Positions 8,717 to 17,468 of a stretch of 64,000 nt of DNA are shown here, piece by piece (the first letter of the stretch is position 1; every line of letters begins with the position of its first letter). The notes under the pieces were generated by a model. The model made no database searches and had not been told where the DNA came from. It saw only the letters and a list, made by a program, of their open reading frames with translations. A program made the position numbers and the translations under genes. Origin of the DNA: DATAGF01 sp963819845 (lineage in GTDB: Bacteria > Actinomycetota > Thermoleophilia > Miltoncostaeales > Miltoncostaeaceae); assembly GCA_963819845.1 (NCBI GenBank), contig CAWFXQ010000014.1, positions 124,001 through 188,000 of the forward strand, in the 5' to 3' direction.

Positions 8717-9414
8717 CGTCCGGCACGCTGCCCGCGGCCGAGGTGCGCGCGATGTTCGACCGCATCGCGCCCCGCTACGACCTGCTCAACCGGGCGATGA
8801 CCGCCGGCCTCGACGGGCGCTGGCGCCGCGCCGCGGCCGCGGCCGCCGACCTGGCGGCGGGCGACCGCGCGCTCGACGTCTGCACCGGCACCGGCGACCT
8901 GGCCCTCGAGCTGGCGCACCGCACGACCGCGGCGGGCGAGGTGACCGGGGTGGACTTCGCCGGGGAGATGGTCGCCCGCGCCCGGGCCAAGGCGGCCCGC
9001 CGGGGCAGCCCCGCGACCTTCGCCGTGGCCGACGCGCTGGCGCTGCCCGCCGGCGACGGCGCGTTCGACGCCGCGACCGTGGCCTTCGGCATCCGCAACG
9101 TCGCCGACCTGGACGCCGCCCTGGCCGAGATGGCCCGCGTCGTGCGGCCCGGCGGGCGCGTGGTGGTGCTGGAGATCACGACCCCGGCGCGGCTGAGGCG
9201 CTTCTACGGGCTCTGGTTCGACCGCGTCGTGCCTCGGCTGGGGCGCCTGCTCGGGCGCGACGCCGCCGCCTACGCCTACCTGCCGGCCTCGGTGCGCCGG
9301 TTCCCGGAGCCGCCGGAGCTCGCGGCGCGCATGGCCGCCGCGGGCCTGCGCGACGTGCGCTGGCGGCCCCTGGCGGGCGGCATCGTGGCGCTCCACCACG
9401 GCCGCGTGCGATGA
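8713..9414 (+). CDS. menG: Menaquinone C-methyltransferase (UbiE/MenG family)
   Basis: This SAM-dependent enzyme methylates demethylmenaquinone in the last step of menaquinone synthesis. The 233-residue protein has the family opening MFDRIAPRYDLLNRAMT, the SAM loop LDVCTGTGDLALEL near residue 54, and AFGIRNVADLDAAL around 118. A hydrophobic C-terminal segment with YAYLPASVRRFP is also family-typical. It is coupled to ubiX upstream and to the polyprenyl synthase downstream by ATGA overlaps, which fits a shared quinone role. Confidence 0.93.
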   Translation: MTSGTLPAAEVRAMFDRIAPRYDLLNRAMTAGLDGRWRRAAAAAADLAAGDRALDVCTGTGDLALELAHRTTAAGEVTGVDFAGEMVARARAKAARRGSPATFAVADALALPAGDGAFDAATVAFGIRNVADLDAALAEMARVVRPGGRVVVLEITTPARLRRFYGLWFDRVVPRLGRLLGRDAAAYAYLPASVRRFPEPPELAARMAAAGLRDVRWRPLAGGIVALHHGRVR

Positions 9415-10394
9415 CGAGCACGGCTCCGATCCCGGCGGTGGTGCGGCCGCTCGTGCCGGTGCTGGAGCTGTGCGAGGAGCGGCTCCAGCGCGCGGTCGGC
9501 GGCCACGCTCCCGAGGTCGGCGGGCCGGCCGCCGACACGCTCGCCGCGGGCGGCAAGCGCGTGCGCCCGCTGCTGGTGTTCTGCGCCGCCCCGCGGCCGG
9601 CGCTCGACGACCCCGCCGTGCTCGAGCACCTGCTCTCGGCCGCCTCCGCCGTCGAGCTGGTGCACATGGCGACGCTGGTGCACGACGACCTCCTCGACGG
9701 CGCGACCATGCGGCGCGGGCGACCGACCGTGGCGCGCCAGCTGGGCGCCGACCGCGCGGTCAGCACCGGCGACTTCCTGTTCGCTCGCGCCTTCGCGGAG
9801 CTGACCCGCACACGCTCGGCCGAGGCCGTCCAGGCACTGGCCGGCGCCGCGCTCGACCTCTCGCAGGGCGAGATGGACCAGCAGCGGGCCGCCTTCGACC
9901 TGGACCTCACCGAGGAGGCCTACCTGTCGCGCTGCCGGCGCAAGACGGCGGCGCTCTTCGCGGTGGCCTGCCGCCTGGGGGCGCTCATCGGGGGCGCCGG
10001 CCCCGCCGCGACGGCGCGCCTGGCCGCGTTCGGGGAGAACGTCGGCATGGCGTTCCAGATCTTCGACGACATCCTCGACCTGGCCGGCGCCCCGGCCAGC
10101 ACCGGCAAGCGCCGCGGCACGGACCTCTGCGACGGCACGGTGACCCTGCCGGTGATCATCGCCCTTCAGCTCGAGCCGGGGCTGCGGCCACACGTCGCCG
10201 ACGCCTGCGAGGGCCCGGGCCTCGAGCAGCTCTGCGACCGCCTCGCCGCCCATCCGGCCGTCGAGATCGCCCGCCAGCGGGCGCTCGCCTTCGTCGCGGC
10301 GGCGCGGGCCGCCATCCAGGAGGGCCCGGCCGACGGGGCCGACGTGGCCGCCCTGCTCGAGATCGCGGACGGCGTGGTGGACCGGTTCTCGTGA
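9411..10394 (+). CDS. Trans-polyprenyl diphosphate synthase
   Basis: It builds the isoprenoid tail for menaquinone by head-to-tail condensation of isopentenyl diphosphate. The 327-residue protein has the first aspartate-rich motif in HDDLLDGATMRRGRPT near residue 91 and the second in FQIFDDILDLAG near 216, plus GGKRVRPLL near residue 44. The chain length cannot be read from sequence alone. Its position between menG and mqnA points to heptaprenyl- to nonaprenyl-type tails for menaquinone. The stop overlaps the GTG of the next gene. Confidence 0.92.
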   Translation: MTSTAPIPAVVRPLVPVLELCEERLQRAVGGHAPEVGGPAADTLAAGGKRVRPLLVFCAAPRPALDDPAVLEHLLSAASAVELVHMATLVHDDLLDGATMRRGRPTVARQLGADRAVSTGDFLFARAFAELTRTRSAEAVQALAGAALDLSQGEMDQQRAAFDLDLTEEAYLSRCRRKTAALFAVACRLGALIGGAGPAATARLAAFGENVGMAFQIFDDILDLAGAPASTGKRRGTDLCDGTVTLPVIIALQLEPGLRPHVADACEGPGLEQLCDRLAAHPAVEIARQRALAFVAAARAAIQEGPADGADVAALLEIADGVVDRFS

Positions 10395-10945
10395 GCGCCG
10401 ACGTCGAGCGGCTCGCCGCCGTCCTGGCCGCCCGCGACCCGCTGGCCGCGGCCCGCGCCGCCGGGATCGCCGCCGGGGGGGAGGTGTCGGTCGAGCGCGG
10501 CGACGCGCCCGAGGGCTGGCTGGTTGACGGCGACGCGGAGCGGCCCGTGGCCGAGCACGCGGCCGCCCACAGGGCGGGCCGGCCAAGCGAGGCGGCGGTC
10601 GCCTACGGCGCGGGACACGACCCGCGCCGCGTGGCCGAGCGCATCGCGGCCCTCGCCGGCCTCGCCCACGGCACGGGGATGCTGCGGGCCGTCTGCCCGG
10701 TGCCCGACGACGGCACCCCCGACCGCCCCGGCTCCTGGGGGGTCGAGGACCTGACGGTCATCGCGGCGTGCCGCATGGCCATGCCCGACGGCGTCGCGGT
10801 TCGGCCCCACTGGCGGCGGCTGGGGCCGGCCGCCTGCCAGATCGCGGTCGCGTTCGGCGCCACCGGGTGGCGCATCCCGGCCGCCGACCCCGCCGACCCG
10901 GCCCACCTCGCGGCGGCGGTGGGCGCGGAGGCGGTGGCGCGCTGA
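10391..10945 (+). CDS. MqnE/MqnC C-terminal-like protein lacking the radical SAM domain
   Basis: This 184-residue protein has no CxxxCxxC cluster. Its second half resembles the C-terminal part of futalosine radical SAM enzymes: DLTVIAACRMAMPDG, then HWRRLGPAACQIAVAFGA, comparable with the VTQGLRVGQLALEFGCDD region of MqnC encoded at 11750. The N-terminal 60 residues are Ala-rich and unassigned. It lies between the polyprenyl synthase and mqnA, with overlaps on both sides, so it probably acts in menaquinone synthesis. It could be a scaffold, a substrate-binding partner of a distant MqnE, or a degenerate enzyme. No recognisable mqnE is in the window. Confidence 0.6.
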   Translation: MSADVERLAAVLAARDPLAAARAAGIAAGGEVSVERGDAPEGWLVDGDAERPVAEHAAAHRAGRPSEAAVAYGAGHDPRRVAERIAALAGLAHGTGMLRAVCPVPDDGTPDRPGSWGVEDLTVIAACRMAMPDGVAVRPHWRRLGPAACQIAVAFGATGWRIPAADPADPAHLAAAVGAEAVAR

Positions 10946-10956
10946 GGCCGCTCCGC

Positions 10957-11739
10957 GTGGGGCGCATCTCCGCCCTCAACATGTACCCCATCTACCACGG
11001 GCTGGAGCGCGCCGCGCGGCCGATGCTGTCGTTCACCGACGGCGTCCCCACCGCGCTCAACCGCGCGCTGCTGGAGGGGGACCTGGACGTGTCGGCCGTG
11101 TCGTCGATCGCCTACGCCCGGCACGCCGGGGAGCTGTCGCTGATGCCCGTGGCGTCGATCACCGCCGACGGGGCGGTCGACTCCATCCAGCTCTTCTCGC
11201 GCGTGCCGTTCGAGGAGGTCCGCTCCGTCGCCGTGACCCCCCACAGCGCCACCTCGGTGGCGCTGCTGCGCATCCTGCTGGGCCCGGGCGCCCCCTTCGA
11301 GCCGCTGGCCGAGGCCCCCGAGGCGGCGCTCGCGCGCGTCGACGGCGTCCTGTTGATCGGCGACGAGGCACTGGCGGGGCTGCGGGCCGGCACCGGGGCC
11401 CACCGCACCGACCTCGGGGCCCTCTGGCGCGAGCGCACCGGCCGGCCGATGGTGTTCGCGGTCTGGGCCGCCCGGGCCGACGCCGCGCGCGACCGCGCCG
11501 ACGCCCTGGCCGACCTGGCCGACCTTCTGCGCGGCGCCCGCGCCGCCCACCTGGCCGACCCGGAGGCCGTGGTGACGGCCGCGGCGGCGCGGTTCCCATT
11601 CCCGGCCGACTTCATCCGCGGGTACCTCACCCGGCTGCGCTACGAGTTCGGCCCGGCCGAGCGCACCGGCCTCGAGACCTTCCTGCGCCTCGCCCGCGAG
11701 AGCGGCGAGCTCGCGGTCGTCCCACGGCTGGCGGCGTAG
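10957..11739 (+). CDS. mqnA: Chorismate dehydratase (futalosine pathway)
   Basis: MqnA removes water from chorismate to give 3-enolpyruvylbenzoate, the first step of the futalosine route. The 260-residue protein starts with VGRISALNMYPI, the family N-terminus. SVAVTPHSATSVALLRILL near residue 88 and LLIGDEAL near 131 match the periplasmic-binding-like fold of the family. GTG 10957 was chosen; a CTG at 10942 overlapping the previous stop would add five residues and is possible. It is followed after 10 bases by mqnC. Confidence 0.9.
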   Translation: MGRISALNMYPIYHGLERAARPMLSFTDGVPTALNRALLEGDLDVSAVSSIAYARHAGELSLMPVASITADGAVDSIQLFSRVPFEEVRSVAVTPHSATSVALLRILLGPGAPFEPLAEAPEAALARVDGVLLIGDEALAGLRAGTGAHRTDLGALWRERTGRPMVFAVWAARADAARDRADALADLADLLRGARAAHLADPEAVVTAAAARFPFPADFIRGYLTRLRYEFGPAERTGLETFLRLARESGELAVVPRLAA

Positions 11740-11742
11740 GAT
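11737..11742 (+). promoter_or_regulatory. Candidate -10 box (TAGGAT) for mqnC, leaderless type
   Basis: TAGGAT overlaps the mqnA stop codon and ends 7 bases before the mqnC GTG, with no Shine-Dalgarno sequence between. This could give an internal leaderless transcript in addition to read-through from mqnA. Confidence 0.4.
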
Positions 11743-11749
11743 CGGCTCC

Positions 11750-12817
11750 GTGACGACGATCGCTCCACCGGCGCGCACCGGCGAGCGGCTCTCCGACGGA
11801 GAGGCCCTGGAGCTCCTCGCCTCCCGCGACCTGGTCGCCGTGGGCGAGGCCGCCGCGCGCGCCCGCGAGGCCCGGAACGACCCGGACGTCGTCACCTTCG
11901 TGGTCGACCGGAACGTGAACTACACGAACTTCTGCATCACCGACTGCGACTTCTGCGCCTTCTACCGGCCGCCGATGGACCCCGAGGGCTACGTCCTGCC
12001 GAAGCAGGTGATCTTCCGCAAGATCGAGGAGACCCTCGACCTGGGCGGCACGGCGCTGCTGCTGCAGGGCGGCCACCACCCCAACCTGCGCATCGAGTGG
12101 TACGAGGACCTCTTCTCGGACATCAAGGCGCGCTACCCGATCCACCTCCACGCCCTGTCGCCCTCCGAGGTGCTGCACGTCGCCCACGTCTCGCGGCTCG
12201 GCCTGGACGAGACGATGGCGCGGCTGCGCGCGGCGGGGCATGACTCGCTGCCGGGAGGGGGAGCCGAGATCCTGGTCGACCGCGTGCGCCAGGTGATCGC
12301 GCCGCGGAAGACGACCACGGACGAGTGGCTCGACGTGATGCGCGCCGCCCACCGCGCGGGCATGTCGACCACGGCCACGATGATGTACGGGACGGTTGAC
12401 ACGATCGAGGACCGGGTCGAGCACCTGCGCCGCCTGCGCGAGGTGCAGGACGAGACCGGCGGCTTCCGCGCCTTCGTCTGCTGGAGCTACCAGGCCGGCG
12501 GCGGCAGCGTGCGCGGCGACGACCACGCCCACACCACCGCCGCCGACTACCTGATGATGCTCGCCGTGAGCCGGCTCTACCTCGACAACTTCCCCCACTT
12601 CCAGTCGTCGTGGGTCACCCAGGGGCTGCGCGTCGGCCAGCTCGCGCTGGAGTTCGGCTGCGACGACATGGGATCGATCATGATCGAGGAGAACGTCGTC
12701 CGGGCCGCCGGGACCGCCTTCCGCCTGGACACCGAGCGGATGGTGCGGGCGATCGAGGCCACCGGCCGGCGCGCGGTGCAGCGCGACACCCTCTACCGCT
12801 CGGTGCGGGCCTTCTGA
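11750..12817 (+). CDS. mqnC: Cyclic dehypoxanthine futalosine synthase (radical SAM)
   Basis: MqnC is a radical SAM enzyme that cyclises dehypoxanthine futalosine. The 355-residue protein has the iron-sulfur motif CITDCDFCAF near residue 62, preceded by NVNYTNF. It also has LLQGGHHPNLRIEWYE (about 104), and the C-terminal FQSSWVTQG with GCDDMGSIMIEENVV (about 300). These distinguish MqnC from the related MqnE. The GTG start at 11750 gives the normal family length. Its TGA overlaps the ATG of a rhodanese gene. Confidence 0.93.
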   Translation: MTTIAPPARTGERLSDGEALELLASRDLVAVGEAAARAREARNDPDVVTFVVDRNVNYTNFCITDCDFCAFYRPPMDPEGYVLPKQVIFRKIEETLDLGGTALLLQGGHHPNLRIEWYEDLFSDIKARYPIHLHALSPSEVLHVAHVSRLGLDETMARLRAAGHDSLPGGGAEILVDRVRQVIAPRKTTTDEWLDVMRAAHRAGMSTTATMMYGTVDTIEDRVEHLRRLREVQDETGGFRAFVCWSYQAGGGSVRGDDHAHTTAADYLMMLAVSRLYLDNFPHFQSSWVTQGLRVGQLALEFGCDDMGSIMIEENVVRAAGTAFRLDTERMVRAIEATGRRAVQRDTLYRSVRAF

Positions 12818-13140
12818 TGTCCGAGCTGTCGGTCGCGCAGGCCCACTCCGCCTGGCGGGCAGGCGACCTGGCGATCGTTGACTGCCGCGAGCAGGACGAG
12901 CACGACGCCACCCGCATCGACGGGGTCCCGCTCATCCCGATGAGCGAGTTCCTGGCCCGCCTCGACGAGCTGCCCGGCGACCGGCCGCTGGCGATCATCT
13001 GCCGCAGCGGCGCCCGCAGCGGCCAGGTGGCCGACTACCTCACCGCGGCGGGCGAGCACGGCGAGGTGGCCAACGTGGAGGGCGGCATCATCGCCTGGGC
13101 CGCCGAGGGCCTCCCCTACGAGGGCGAGCCGCCCCGATAG
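12817..13140 (+). CDS. Single-domain rhodanese-like protein
   Basis: This 107-residue protein is a lone rhodanese domain. DCREQDEHDATRI near residue 23 and the active-site loop IICRSGARSGQVA near residue 60, with the catalytic Cys, are intact, and EGGIIAWAAEGLP closes the fold. Such proteins transfer sulfane sulfur to thiol acceptors. It ends the menaquinone run by overlapping mqnC. A link with iron-sulfur repair of the radical SAM enzyme is possible but is inference. Confidence 0.88.
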   Translation: MSELSVAQAHSAWRAGDLAIVDCREQDEHDATRIDGVPLIPMSEFLARLDELPGDRPLAIICRSGARSGQVADYLTAAGEHGEVANVEGGIIAWAAEGLPYEGEPPR

Positions 13141-13611
13141 TCAGGAGCGGCGCAGGCGGCGCACCGGCTGCCCGGGGCGCCAGACGTCGAGCTGCAGGGC
13201 GCCTTCGCCGAGCGCCACCAGGACGACCTCGGTGAGGTCGGCGCGGAACAGGTGCCAGCGGCCCTCGGGCGCCTGGTCGAGCGGCGCGACCGCCACCGCG
13301 ACGCGCTCCGGATCCTCGACCTCCTCGGCCCGCCCCGAGAGCGAGGCGTCGCCGGGCCAGTCGGGCGGGTCGGCCGAGGCGCTGTGCAGGGCGAAGCGCG
13401 GGTCGCGGCGCAGGTCGCGGGCCCGCGCGGCGCCCCACATGCAGCCGAACCACAGGTCGTCGCCGGCGATCCAGGCCTCGTTCCCCGAGATCCGCGGCGC
13501 CCCGCCCGCCCGGATCGTGGCCAGCGTCTTGTGCGCGCCGGCGTCCAGCCGCTCGCGCACCCGCACGCTCAGCTCGGGCTGATCGGCGGCGAATTCGGCC
13601 CAGGACGCCAT
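13141..13611 (-). CDS. Pyridoxamine 5'-phosphate oxidase-like split-barrel protein
   Basis: The 156-residue protein fits the PNPOx-like flavin-binding split barrel. KTLATIRAGGAPRISG near residue 29, LWFGCMWGAARARDLRRDPR around 52-71 and ALHSAS are typical of the small F420- or FMN-binding actinobacterial members. The substrate is not known. It is convergent with the rhodanese gene, the two stops being adjacent. The exact cofactor (FMN, F420 or heme) cannot be decided from this sequence. Confidence 0.8.
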   Translation of the reverse strand: MASWAEFAADQPELSVRVRERLDAGAHKTLATIRAGGAPRISGNEAWIAGDDLWFGCMWGAARARDLRRDPRFALHSASADPPDWPGDASLSGRAEEVEDPERVAVAVAPLDQAPEGRWHLFRADLTEVVLVALGEGALQLDVWRPGQPVRRLRRS

Positions 13612-13638
13612 CGTCCCAGGCTACCCGCGCGGCCTCGG

Positions 13639-14443
<805 letters not shown>

Positions 14444-14576
14444 GTGCTCGCCGCGGATCACACGCGAGATCGTACGTCGCGCCCGAGGTGCCCGCGCCAC
14501 CGGCGTCCCACCCGCTCCGCGTCCGCTCCGGCCCGGTCTGCTCCGCCGCCCGGGCTCACCGACCGAGGGACGGGTC

Positions 14577-15035
14577 CTAGAAGTCCATCGGCTCGATCAG
14601 GTCGAGCTTGATCGCGTCGATCATGCGCTCGACCGAGGCCTCCATGTTGGCGCGGGTCGTGTCGCGCAGCGACAGCAGGAGGGCCTCGGTGCCCTCGTTG
14701 AGGGCCTCGTCGAAGCTCGTCAGCTCCTCGTCGCCGAACTCGCCGACGTGCCGCCACTCGCAGTTGGGGCAGCGGCGCTCCAGCTCCCAGGAGGCGCCGG
14801 ACGACTCCTCCCACGAGACGGGGTAGACCAGGTCGCTGGCGCACGAGGGGCAGACGTGGAGCGGCGCGGGGCCCTCGGTGGCCGGGACGGCGACCGCGGC
14901 GGCGTCCTCCTCCACCGCGCGGCGCACGACGGCCGCGGCGGCATCCGCGACGTCGTCGCCCGGCTCGGCGAAGTACACGATCTCGATCACCCGTCCCCCC
15001 GGAAGCGAGATCTTCTTTGTCCGATACCCCCTCAC
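14577..15035 (-). CDS. Conserved zinc-ribbon protein of unknown function
   Basis: The 152-residue protein opens with GYRTKKISLPGGRVIEI and has a central CPSC ... CPNCEW pair about 30 residues apart, a zinc ribbon. The C-terminal half, ANMEASVERMIDAIKLDLIEPMDF, is acidic and helical. GTG 15035 starts it just after the lipA stop on the same strand. I do not recognise a named family. A zinc-binding DNA-, RNA- or partner-binding role is possible but unproven. Confidence 0.7.
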   Translation of the reverse strand: MRGYRTKKISLPGGRVIEIVYFAEPGDDVADAAAAVVRRAVEEDAAAVAVPATEGPAPLHVCPSCASDLVYPVSWEESSGASWELERRCPNCEWRHVGEFGDEELTSFDEALNEGTEALLLSLRDTTRANMEASVERMIDAIKLDLIEPMDF

Positions 15036-15079
15036 CCGACCTGGTATCGGCCGGCGCGGGGCGGACTTGAGCGCCGGCG

Positions 15080-16129
15080 TCAGGCCGCGGCGAACGCGGC
15101 CTCGGCCACCCGGTCGGCCTCGAATGACGAGCGCACCAGCGGGCCCGCCTCGACGTGCGCCAGCCCCAGCTCGCGGCCGGTCTCGGCGATCGCCGGGTAC
15201 TCGGCCGGCGCGTAGTAGCGCGCGACCGGCAGGTGGGCCGCCGACGGGCGCAGGTACTGGCCCACGGTCACCAGGCCGCAGCCGACGGAGGCCAGGTCGG
15301 AGAGGACCGCCGCGACCTCGGACAGGCCCTCGCCGAGGCCGACCATGATGCCGCTCTTGGTGGTCAGGCCCGCCGCGGCCGAGCGCGCGAGCAGCTCGAG
15401 CGTGCGCTCGTAGCGCGCCCCCGGCCGCACCCGCGAGTAGAGCCGCGGGACCGTCTCGGTGTTGTGGTTCAGGACGTCGGGCGCGGCCGCGATGATGGTC
15501 TCGAGCGCCTCCCAGCCGCCGCGCAGGTCGGGGATGAGCACCTCGACGCGGGCCTCGGGCAGCCGGTCGCGCAGCGCCGCGATGGTCTCGGCGAAGTGCG
15601 CGGCCCCGCCGTCGGGCAGGTCGTCGCGCGCGACGGCCGTCACCACGACGAAGCGCAGCCCCATCTGCGCGGCGGCCTCGGCGACCCGCTCGGGCTCGCC
15701 GGGGTCGGGCGGCCCCAGGGGGCGGGCCGTCGTCACGTTGCAGAAGCGGCAGCCGCGCGTGCACAGGCTTCCCGCGATCATGAAGGTGGCCGTGCCGCGC
15801 GCCCAGCAGCGGCCGATGTTCGGGCAGGCGGCCTCCTCGCAGACGGTCACCAGCTCGGCCGAGCGCATCAGCGCCTTGGTCTGGACGAAACCGCCGGAGA
15901 GCGGGTTCTTGGCCGCGACCCACCGCGGCAGCCGGCGCCGCCGGCAGAGCTGGGCAAGCTCGGCGGGCGACACGTTGACCGTCTCCAGGGCGTCGAGCGG
16001 CCCGTCGCCGATGAGGCGCCCGTCGAGCAGGACGTCGGGCACGTGGCCGGCCGCGCGGGCCGCGGCGACCTCCTCGGGGGACGGGCCCTCGGGACCCGAC
16101 TCCACCCGGAACGCGCGCTCGCCGACCAT
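15080..16129 (-). CDS. lipA: Lipoyl synthase (radical SAM)
   Basis: LipA inserts two sulfurs into octanoyl groups on E2 subunits and GcvH. The auxiliary cluster motif CEEAACPNIGRC lies near residue 97 and the radical SAM motif CTRGCRFC near residue 120. Near the C-terminus, the auxiliary-cluster serine is visible in VRSSFEAD. The 349-residue protein has about 60 N-terminal residues ahead of the core (RLPRWVAAKNPL), somewhat longer than a minimal LipA. The ATG at 16129 is supported by a TACCGT box 7 bases upstream on the minus strand. It is divergent from dcd with only 40 bases between the starts. Confidence 0.95.
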   Translation of the reverse strand: MVGERAFRVESGPEGPSPEEVAAARAAGHVPDVLLDGRLIGDGPLDALETVNVSPAELAQLCRRRRLPRWVAAKNPLSGGFVQTKALMRSAELVTVCEEAACPNIGRCWARGTATFMIAGSLCTRGCRFCNVTTARPLGPPDPGEPERVAEAAAQMGLRFVVVTAVARDDLPDGGAAHFAETIAALRDRLPEARVEVLIPDLRGGWEALETIIAAAPDVLNHNTETVPRLYSRVRPGARYERTLELLARSAAAGLTTKSGIMVGLGEGLSEVAAVLSDLASVGCGLVTVGQYLRPSAAHLPVARYYAPAEYPAIAETGRELGLAHVEAGPLVRSSFEADRVAEAAFAAA

Positions 16130-16136
16130 TGGCCCC

Positions 16137-16142
16137 ACGGTA
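16137..16142 (-). promoter_or_regulatory. Candidate -10 box (TACCGT) for lipA, leaderless type
   Basis: On the minus strand TACCGT ends 7 bases before the lipA ATG. It lies in the 40-base divergent gap shared with the dcd promoter. Confidence 0.35.
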
Positions 16143-16155
16143 CCAACACACCCAC

Positions 16156-16161
16156 TACACT
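16156..16161 (+). promoter_or_regulatory. Candidate -10 box (TACACT) for dcd, leaderless type
   Basis: TACACT ends 8 bases before the dcd GTG, and there is no ribosome-binding site in between. It lies within 20 bases of the oppositely directed lipA box. Confidence 0.45.
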
Positions 16162-16169
16162 CGCCGACC

Positions 16170-16727
16170 GTGGTCCTGTCCGATCGCACGATCCGGGAGC
16201 AGCTCGCCTCCGGTCGCCTGGTGATCGAGCCCTTCGACGAGCGCCTGCTGCAGCCCTCGTCGGTGGACGTGCGCGTCGCCCACCAGTTCCGCGTCTTCCA
16301 CAACAACCGCCGCCCGTTCATCGACGTGCGCGAGCCGACCGACGACCTCACCGAGGTGGTCGAGGTCGCGGAGGGCGACCGCTTCATCCTCCACCCGGGA
16401 GAGTTCGTGCTCGGCTCGACGCTCGAGCGCGTCGCCCTGCCCGACGACCTCGTCGCCCGCCTGGAGGGCAAGTCCAGCCTCGGCCGTCTGGGGCTGCTCA
16501 TCCACTCGACGGCCGGCTACGTCGACCCCGGCTTCGACGGCACGATCACCCTGGAGCTGTCGAACGTCGCCAAGCTGCCCATCTCGATCCACCCGGGCAT
16601 GGCGATCGGCCAGATCTCGTTCCTCCAGATGACGACCCCGGTCGACGCCCCCTACCGGGGCAAGTACCAGGGCCAGAGCGGCCCCACGGCCAGCGCCTTC
16701 CACCGCGAGTTCGACCAGCCGGCCTAG
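16170..16727 (+). CDS. dcd: dCTP deaminase
   Basis: It deaminates dCTP toward dUTP or dUMP for thymidylate synthesis. The 185-residue length fits the family. LLQPSSVDVRV near residue 28, EGKSSLGRLGLLIHSTAGYV around 105-124 with VDPGFDGTITLEL following, and YRGKYQGQ near the C-terminus are all intact. Actinobacterial members can be bifunctional (dCTP to dUMP), which sequence alone cannot settle here. GTG 16170 follows a TACACT box closely. Confidence 0.95.
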   Translation: MVLSDRTIREQLASGRLVIEPFDERLLQPSSVDVRVAHQFRVFHNNRRPFIDVREPTDDLTEVVEVAEGDRFILHPGEFVLGSTLERVALPDDLVARLEGKSSLGRLGLLIHSTAGYVDPGFDGTITLELSNVAKLPISIHPGMAIGQISFLQMTTPVDAPYRGKYQGQSGPTASAFHREFDQPA

Positions 16728-16761
16728 CCTCAGCCGTTCACAACCTCGTGTGGGCGACCCG

Positions 16762-17172
16762 CTAGCGCCCGGCCGGCCGCAGCCACGAGTTGGCGACGAG
16801 GCCGCCGAGGAGGGCGAAGCCGAGGGCCCAGGCGGCGGCGATCGCCCAGTCGCGCGCGCCGCCGGCGACCAGGTCGGGGGCCTCGGGGCCGCCGAGCTCC
16901 TCGATGACCCGCGCGAGGAGGACGAAGCAGGCGTGGATGACGTAGGCGGCCGCCCAGGCGGCGAAGGCGTGGAACGGGCGCCGGGCCGCCGCCCGCACGC
17001 CGGCAAGGAAGCCCCCGAGGGCGAACGACAACGCCGCGGCCGTCAGCCGCGCGGGCCAGTCGCGGCCGGAGCCCGCCATGAGGCCGATCGAGGCGATCAG
17101 CCCTCCCCACGCCGCGGCGATCAGATCGAGGCGCTCGGCGACGTTGGACCGTCGGGGACTGAGCGGCGCCAC
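16762..17172 (-). CDS. Four-helix membrane protein of unknown function
   Basis: The 136-residue protein has about four hydrophobic helices, for example AAAWGGLIASIGLMAG, LTAAALSFALGGFLAGV, FAAWAAAYVIHACFVLLA and WALGFALLGGLVA. No family is recognised and no catalytic motif is seen. The GTG start at 17172 has a TAGCAT box 6 bases upstream. It is convergent with dcd and divergent from tatA. Confidence 0.6.
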   Translation of the reverse strand: MAPLSPRRSNVAERLDLIAAAWGGLIASIGLMAGSGRDWPARLTAAALSFALGGFLAGVRAAARRPFHAFAAWAAAYVIHACFVLLARVIEELGGPEAPDLVAGGARDWAIAAAWALGFALLGGLVANSWLRPAGR

Positions 17173-17178
17173 CGGGCC

Positions 17179-17184
17179 ATGCTA
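17179..17184 (-). promoter_or_regulatory. Candidate -10 box (TAGCAT), leaderless type
   Basis: Read on the minus strand, TAGCAT ends 6 bases before the GTG at 17172. A GGAGGG just upstream of the box is too far away to serve as a ribosome-binding site for that GTG. Confidence 0.35.
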
Positions 17185-17233
17185 CCCTCCGGTGTGGCAG
17201 CGACCCCGGTCGCACCCCTTCAAGGAGGCCGTC

Positions 17234-17434
17234 GTGCCGTTCGGCATCGGGCCGCTCGAGCTGGTCATCGTTCTGCTCATCCTGCTCGTGATCTTCGGGG
17301 CGAAGCGCTTGCCGGAACTGGGCCGCAGCCTGGGCTCCAGCGCCCGCGAGTTCAAGTCCGGGATCACCGGCGACAAGGACACCGAGGGCGAGGCCATCAG
17401 CGGGCCCAAGAAGGACGACGGCAAGAGCGGCTGA
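17234..17434 (+). CDS. tatA: Sec-independent translocase subunit TatA
   Basis: TatA oligomers form the pore that lets folded proteins cross the membrane; Rieske proteins are classic substrates. The 66-residue protein has the single N-terminal membrane helix (LELVIVLLILLVIFG) and the hinge GAKRLPELGRSLG. An amphipathic helix and a charged Lys/Asp-rich tail follow. GTG 17234 was chosen because AAGGAGG lies six bases upstream and the protein begins with the usual FGIGPLEL. tatB and tatC are not in the window. Confidence 0.93.
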   Translation: MPFGIGPLELVIVLLILLVIFGAKRLPELGRSLGSSAREFKSGITGDKDTEGEAISGPKKDDGKSG

Positions 17435-17468
17435 GCACGGGGCCGTCCGCGTCTGGCGGGCCGCCTGG

